A stretch of DNA of 64,000 bases from Bermanella sp040371755 (GTDB taxonomy: Bacteria > Pseudomonadota > Gammaproteobacteria > Pseudomonadales > Oceanobacteraceae). This document shows positions 60,214 to 64,000 of this stretch, one piece after another. The stretch is taken from NCBI RefSeq assembly GCF_040371755.1, contig NZ_BAABWE010000001.1, positions 310,001-374,000 of the forward strand, read 5' to 3'. The position numbers were made by a program, and so were the translations under genes. Position 1 is the first letter of the stretch. Each line of letters begins with the position of its first letter. Under the pieces are notes generated by a model. The model made no database searches. It was not told the origin of the DNA and worked only from the letters and a program-made list of their open reading frames with translations.

Positions 60214-63200
60214 ATGTCGCAGTTTGAAACTGATCAGCTATTTCAAATAGCAGAAAAACTTAGCCAAGATTTCTCGCTGTTCCCAGAGCATGAGGACAGC
60301 CAAGCCACTTCTGTTGTTAAGGGCCTACTAAGCCAACAACAAGTGGAAGACAAAAGCGCCGCATTTAAAGAGTTAGACCTAGATAGCTATATAAAAGAAG
60401 TCGTATCGCCAAGCGAATCTAGCCAACGCTTAAATGCCAAGCAAATTGTACACAAATTGACCCATCGTTTTATTAGCGAAAACGATTACGGCCCTCTATA
60501 CGTTGCCGAAGTCGAGCTAGACTTCAACAACAAATTTCGCCGTGTTGGTGTAATTGGTCAAAACCGTGCTGAACGTAATGGTGCATGGTTACCAGAACAC
60601 CACCAGCAAGCCGTTGAGTCTTTACGTAAATTTGCAAAACACGCTACGCCAGTTATTACGTTCATTGACACACCAGGGGCCGATGCAAACGAACAAGCTA
60701 ACCTAGACAACCAAGCACACAGCATTTCACGCTTAATCGCTGAAATGTCCAATATCGATATCCCAACAGTGGGCATCATTCTTGGCGCCGGTTATTCTGG
60801 TGGTGCCATCCCTCTTGCCTCAACCAACATTTTATTATCTGTACGTGATGGTATTTTCAACACCATTCAACCACAAGGCCTAGCTAGCATCGCACGTAAA
60901 TACAACCTATCTTGGCAGGAATGTGCTAAGTACGTAGGTGTATCTGCATATGAGCTTCAGCTACGTAACGTCATTGACGGTATCATCGATTACGCCCCTG
61001 GCGATCGAATTGACAAGCTACAAAACTTATCACTTGCAATTACAAGCTCCATTGAAGGTATTGAAAAGGGATCCGAAGCGTTTGCTCGTGAAAACCCTTA
61101 TTTAATGGACCACTACAAGCGAAGTGTAGAGCGCTACTTGAACCCTTCCGATAAATTGGTTGCCTTAGAAAACGATTCAAACTTAAACATCGCAACAACT
61201 GCAACAGAGCATCACAATTTATTCCGCATGACTTACCGTTACATGCGCTACCTAACATTGCGCAGACGTATTTCTTCTACAAGCTCTGGTACTTATAGCC
61301 GTCTTGCTGAAGTTGAAGTACCTCAAGGTAAGTTGAACGAGCGCAATGAAGAAGAAAAACGTAAGAAGTTTCAAAAATGGCTTCAAGCACCAGATAAAAT
61401 CCGTTACGACGAAGACTTATACAAACTTTGGAAAAACTACACCCAAAAAGCTGAAGAACGTAGTGATTCACGTGGCTCCATCTCTCGCTTATTTTTTGGT
61501 GAGCCAGAAGATAACTATATTAAAGCAAAACAGGATTTCAGTTTCTCGTTAGGGTTATATTTATTTAATCGCTGGAAGTCTGATGCCGACGTAAACTTTG
61601 TTGAATTAATTGATTACTTAGAAAACTATCAAGAAAGCCGTTTCTTATTAACTCAAGACGACATACTAGACAGTGAAGCAATCATTGGATTCATTAAAAA
61701 TAATGAACACGCATTAGCGCAGCATATTCAAAAATCGTTAGACTATGATATGCAAGCATTACTGGCTAAACATGAAAGCGGCAAAGCAGCCAATGAATTA
61801 TTAGGCGGCCTAACTGAAGCTTTAAACATCATGATTAAAGCAGATAAACTTCCTCAAGAAGTCACTGAAAGCATTAACCTTAGCCCACTATCACAGCAAT
61901 TATTAAATAGTGTTGCCAGCAGTGTTAGTGAAGCTAATCGTCGTGCACTAGAAGATGCGTTAGCCCCATACATTCGCATTAAAAGCGATGAAAATACAAT
62001 TAAAAATCGCCGCGAATCAAGTGTATTAGACGCCGTTCTTTTAGATGACTTACGCTCTGAGTTTATCAGTATCAGCCAAAACTTAATCATGTTTGGCGCG
62101 TTATATGATTACGTTATTCGTAATCTAGGTGTCATTGCTAAAGAAGCAAAAGAGACTCACAGCTTATCTTATACTGCCGTTTCCGACCTTCTAAACAAAG
62201 GCCTAGAGTATACGAACAACTTGAGCATCGCTGAAAACCATAAAGAAGAATTCGCCAACTGGTTTAAATTCTTCATGGAGTCAGGCTCTCGTGGTGATTT
62301 CTTAAAACAAGTAGAAGAGTGGAAAAAACACAGCTTCCCTCGTTTAAGTGACACCCTGTTTGTTATCGTCACCTTCTTCTTTGATAAATTACTGGCTGAA
62401 TTCTACGGTGCTAAAGATGGCACTGAATACAATGGTCGTATTAACCCTTATAGCATTGGCCGTAAAAAAGACTTCTGGAACCGTTTAACAATCGCTTATT
62501 TTGACTTGTTAATCCAAGATGTTTTAGACGATGTTAAAAAACAAAAAACCACAGGTAGTCAGGCAATAATTGACCGCTTCTTTAATGATTTCGAAGAAGT
62601 TAACGCCAACCTTATGACATCTGATCCAGTACAATTCCCTGGTTTCAGAAATGCGATTGAGAAAGCATTAAACAATAACATTACACCATGTGGTGTCATC
62701 ACAGGTTTTGGTACTATCAAGATTGGAAATGAAAGCCGCCGTGTCGGTACTCTTATTTCCAACCTAGATTTCCAAGCAGGTGCATTCGACATGGCATCTG
62801 CTGAAAAATTCTGTAAGTTAATGGTTGAATGTTCCAAGCACAACTACCCTATTGTCTGCTTCGTCAGCTCTGGTGGCATGCAGACAAAAGAAGGTGCATC
62901 TGCATTATTCTCCATGGCAGTAGTGAATGACCGTATTACACGTTTTGTTCGTGATAACGACCTTCCAATTGCTGTATTTGGTTATGGCGATTGTACTGGT
63001 GGCGCACAGGCCAGTTTTGTAACACACCCGATGGTGCAAAGTTTCTACTTCTCTGGCACCAACATGCCTTTTGCTGGACAAATTGTTGTTCCGTCTTATC
63101 TGCCATCTACGGCAACCCTTTCTAACTATTTATCATTAAATAATGGTTCGATGGCCGACTTGGTTAAACATCCTTTTGTTGAAGACTTAGATAGCCAACT

Positions 63201-64000
63201 TCGTGCCATCGACCCTGCCATCCCTGTTGCAAACAAAACAGTGGATGAAGTATTAGGTCGTATACTTGAAGGCTATGTGACACCAGAAAAAGCCGAAGCA
63301 AAAGAACTTGCCAGTCAAAACGAAGAAAAGATTTTCCGCCCAGTTAAGAAAATCCTAATTCATGCTCGTGGCTGTACTGCCGAAAAACTGGTACGTAAAG
63401 CACAAGAGAATGATATTGATGTCGTATTAGTTCAATCTGACCCTGATATGAGCAGTACCGCAGCGGACAACCTCAATGAAAACGGACGCTTGGTATGTAT
63501 TGGTGGTAACACTCCTGATGAAAGTTACTTGAACGCTCAAAGTGTTATCCGCATTGCTGAGCTTGAGAAAGTAGACTCCCTTCATCCGGGCATTGGCTTC
63601 TTATCTGAGAGCTCTCAGTTCGCCGCATTCTGTGGAAACCACGACATCAACTTTATTGGCCCTAGCGTTTCATCAATGGAAACCATGGGTAATAAATCAA
63701 ACGCTATCAATACCGCTATTAGCTCTGGCGTACCTGTTGTACCGGGTTCTCACGGCATCGTGACTACATCTGCAATGGCAGCCAAAGTAGCAGATGAGAT
63801 TGGTTACCCTGTTCTATTAAAAGCCGTACACGGTGGTGGTGGTAAAGGCATCCAAGTGGTACATGAACCGTCAACAATTCATGAGCTATTCCATCAAATC
63901 TCAACCGAGGCTCGCAGTGCCTTTGGTAGTGGTGATGTTTATCTTGAGAAGTTTGTAACCTCTCTACGTCACATTGAAGTACAAATTCTACGTGACAGTC
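60214..64000 (+). CDS. Fused acyl-CoA (probably acetyl-CoA) carboxylase, AccA-AccD-AccC order (partial)
   Basis: An open frame of 1262 codons runs off the window end. Residues about 92-275 resemble AccA: ITFIDTPG at 148-155 and the oxyanion loop GAGYSGGA at 191-198. Residues about 280-790 are mostly helical and match nothing I know. Residues about 800-1010 resemble AccD: SSGGMQTKEGA at 885-895 and GDCTGGAQASF from 925; the AccD zinc ribbon is not seen. From about 1043 a biotin carboxylase begins: LHPGIGFLSE at 1123-1132, K1161 and K1203 as the E. coli K116/K159 equivalents, and HGGGGKG at 1206-1212; the usual NRGEIA is replaced by ARGCTAEK. A biotin domain should follow outside the window. 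No strong ribosome site precedes the ATG; a GTG at 60202 is possible. The product would make malonyl-CoA or a related acyl-CoA. Confidence 0.88.
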   Translation, partial: MSQFETDQLFQIAEKLSQDFSLFPEHEDSQATSVVKGLLSQQQVEDKSAAFKELDLDSYIKEVVSPSESSQRLNAKQIVHKLTHRFISENDYGPLYVAEVELDFNNKFRRVGVIGQNRAERNGAWLPEHHQQAVESLRKFAKHATPVITFIDTPGADANEQANLDNQAHSISRLIAEMSNIDIPTVGIILGAGYSGGAIPLASTNILLSVRDGIFNTIQPQGLASIARKYNLSWQECAKYVGVSAYELQLRNVIDGIIDYAPGDRIDKLQNLSLAITSSIEGIEKGSEAFARENPYLMDHYKRSVERYLNPSDKLVALENDSNLNIATTATEHHNLFRMTYRYMRYLTLRRRISSTSSGTYSRLAEVEVPQGKLNERNEEEKRKKFQKWLQAPDKIRYDEDLYKLWKNYTQKAEERSDSRGSISRLFFGEPEDNYIKAKQDFSFSLGLYLFNRWKSDADVNFVELIDYLENYQESRFLLTQDDILDSEAIIGFIKNNEHALAQHIQKSLDYDMQALLAKHESGKAANELLGGLTEALNIMIKADKLPQEVTESINLSPLSQQLLNSVASSVSEANRRALEDALAPYIRIKSDENTIKNRRESSVLDAVLLDDLRSEFISISQNLIMFGALYDYVIRNLGVIAKEAKETHSLSYTAVSDLLNKGLEYTNNLSIAENHKEEFANWFKFFMESGSRGDFLKQVEEWKKHSFPRLSDTLFVIVTFFFDKLLAEFYGAKDGTEYNGRINPYSIGRKKDFWNRLTIAYFDLLIQDVLDDVKKQKTTGSQAIIDRFFNDFEEVNANLMTSDPVQFPGFRNAIEKALNNNITPCGVITGFGTIKIGNESRRVGTLISNLDFQAGAFDMASAEKFCKLMVECSKHNYPIVCFVSSGGMQTKEGASALFSMAVVNDRITRFVRDNDLPIAVFGYGDCTGGAQASFVTHPMVQSFYFSGTNMPFAGQIVVPSYLPSTATLSNYLSLNNGSMADLVKHPFVEDLDSQLRAIDPAIPVANKTVDEVLGRILEGYVTPEKAEAKELASQNEEKIFRPVKKILIHARGCTAEKLVRKAQENDIDVVLVQSDPDMSSTAADNLNENGRLVCIGGNTPDESYLNAQSVIRIAELEKVDSLHPGIGFLSESSQFAAFCGNHDINFIGPSVSSMETMGNKSNAINTAISSGVPVVPGSHGIVTTSAMAAKVADEIGYPVLLKAVHGGGGKGIQVVHEPSTIHELFHQISTEARSAFGSGDVYLEKFVTSLRHIEVQILRDS

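Noticed and set aside
60558..62843. Minus-strand open frames opposite the fused carboxylase
   Set aside because: Short, unrelated to any family, and fully inside a long frame with clear carboxylase motifs.
1..64000. CRISPR arrays, insertion sequences, prophage or integrase genes
   Set aside because: I looked for regularly spaced repeats, transposase motifs and terminal inverted repeats and saw none; the content is housekeeping throughout.

Overview
The window is a chromosomal segment of a low-GC, Gram-negative gammaproteobacterium, most likely a marine Oceanospirillales/Pseudomonadales relative. Evidence includes FimV and PilZ (type IV pilus/polar biology), MsbA, LpxK, LolCD and ExbBD envelope genes, a dedicated glycerol-3-phosphate dehydrogenase, and long blocks whose gene order follows Pseudomonas. 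I see no insertion sequence, prophage, CRISPR array, rRNA or tRNA gene. Most of the window is housekeeping DNA.

Layout. 1-5057: end of an unidentified gene, then arsM and a moxR-DUF58-tgpA operon. 5095-17599: metZ, purF, cvpA, a SPOR protein, folC, trpA, trpB, trpF, truA, fimV, all on the minus strand. 17832-23407: leuC-leuD-leuB-asd with a divergent LysR regulator. 23494-30752: a tandem universal stress protein, a lipoprotein, arsH, an Lrp-type regulator, leuA and glpD. 31420-43186: pilZ-holB-tmk-mltG-pabC-fabF-acpP-fabG-fabD-plsX-rpmF-yceD, then sppA, a HAD phosphatase and rluC. 43215-46117: rne with a promoter, a long structured leader and a terminator. 46131-57185: murB, a low-molecular-weight phosphatase, an M23-like protein, ycaR-lpxK-msbA-exbD-exbB-comEC, a DUF2062 protein and lolD-lolC. 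57294-59591: a small secreted protein and the aguA-aguB agmatine-to-putrescine pair. 60214-64000 (cut by the window end): a very large fused acyl-CoA carboxylase.

Main point. The fused protein carries an AccA-like carboxyltransferase half, about 500 residues of unrecognised helical sequence, an AccD-like half and a biotin carboxylase start, in that order. In the same window the place where accD normally sits, next to folC in the trp/folC/purF block, holds no accD: trpA ends in a clean terminator and folC follows. The fatty-acid cluster also lacks fabH between plsX and fabD. I infer that this lineage may have replaced, or may back up, the four-subunit acetyl-CoA carboxylase with a single chain. 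That can be tested on the full genome.

Other points of interest: kdsB, maf and lolE are absent from their usual positions in a Pseudomonas-like block, and a non-catalytic-looking M23 protein sits in the kdsB position. A 257-bp hairpin-rich spacer splits trpB from trpA. The acpP promoter carries an AAAC-N4-GTTT inverted repeat. FimV contains an in-frame 51-bp tandem repeat. Arsenic genes arsM and arsH are present without an ars operon around them.
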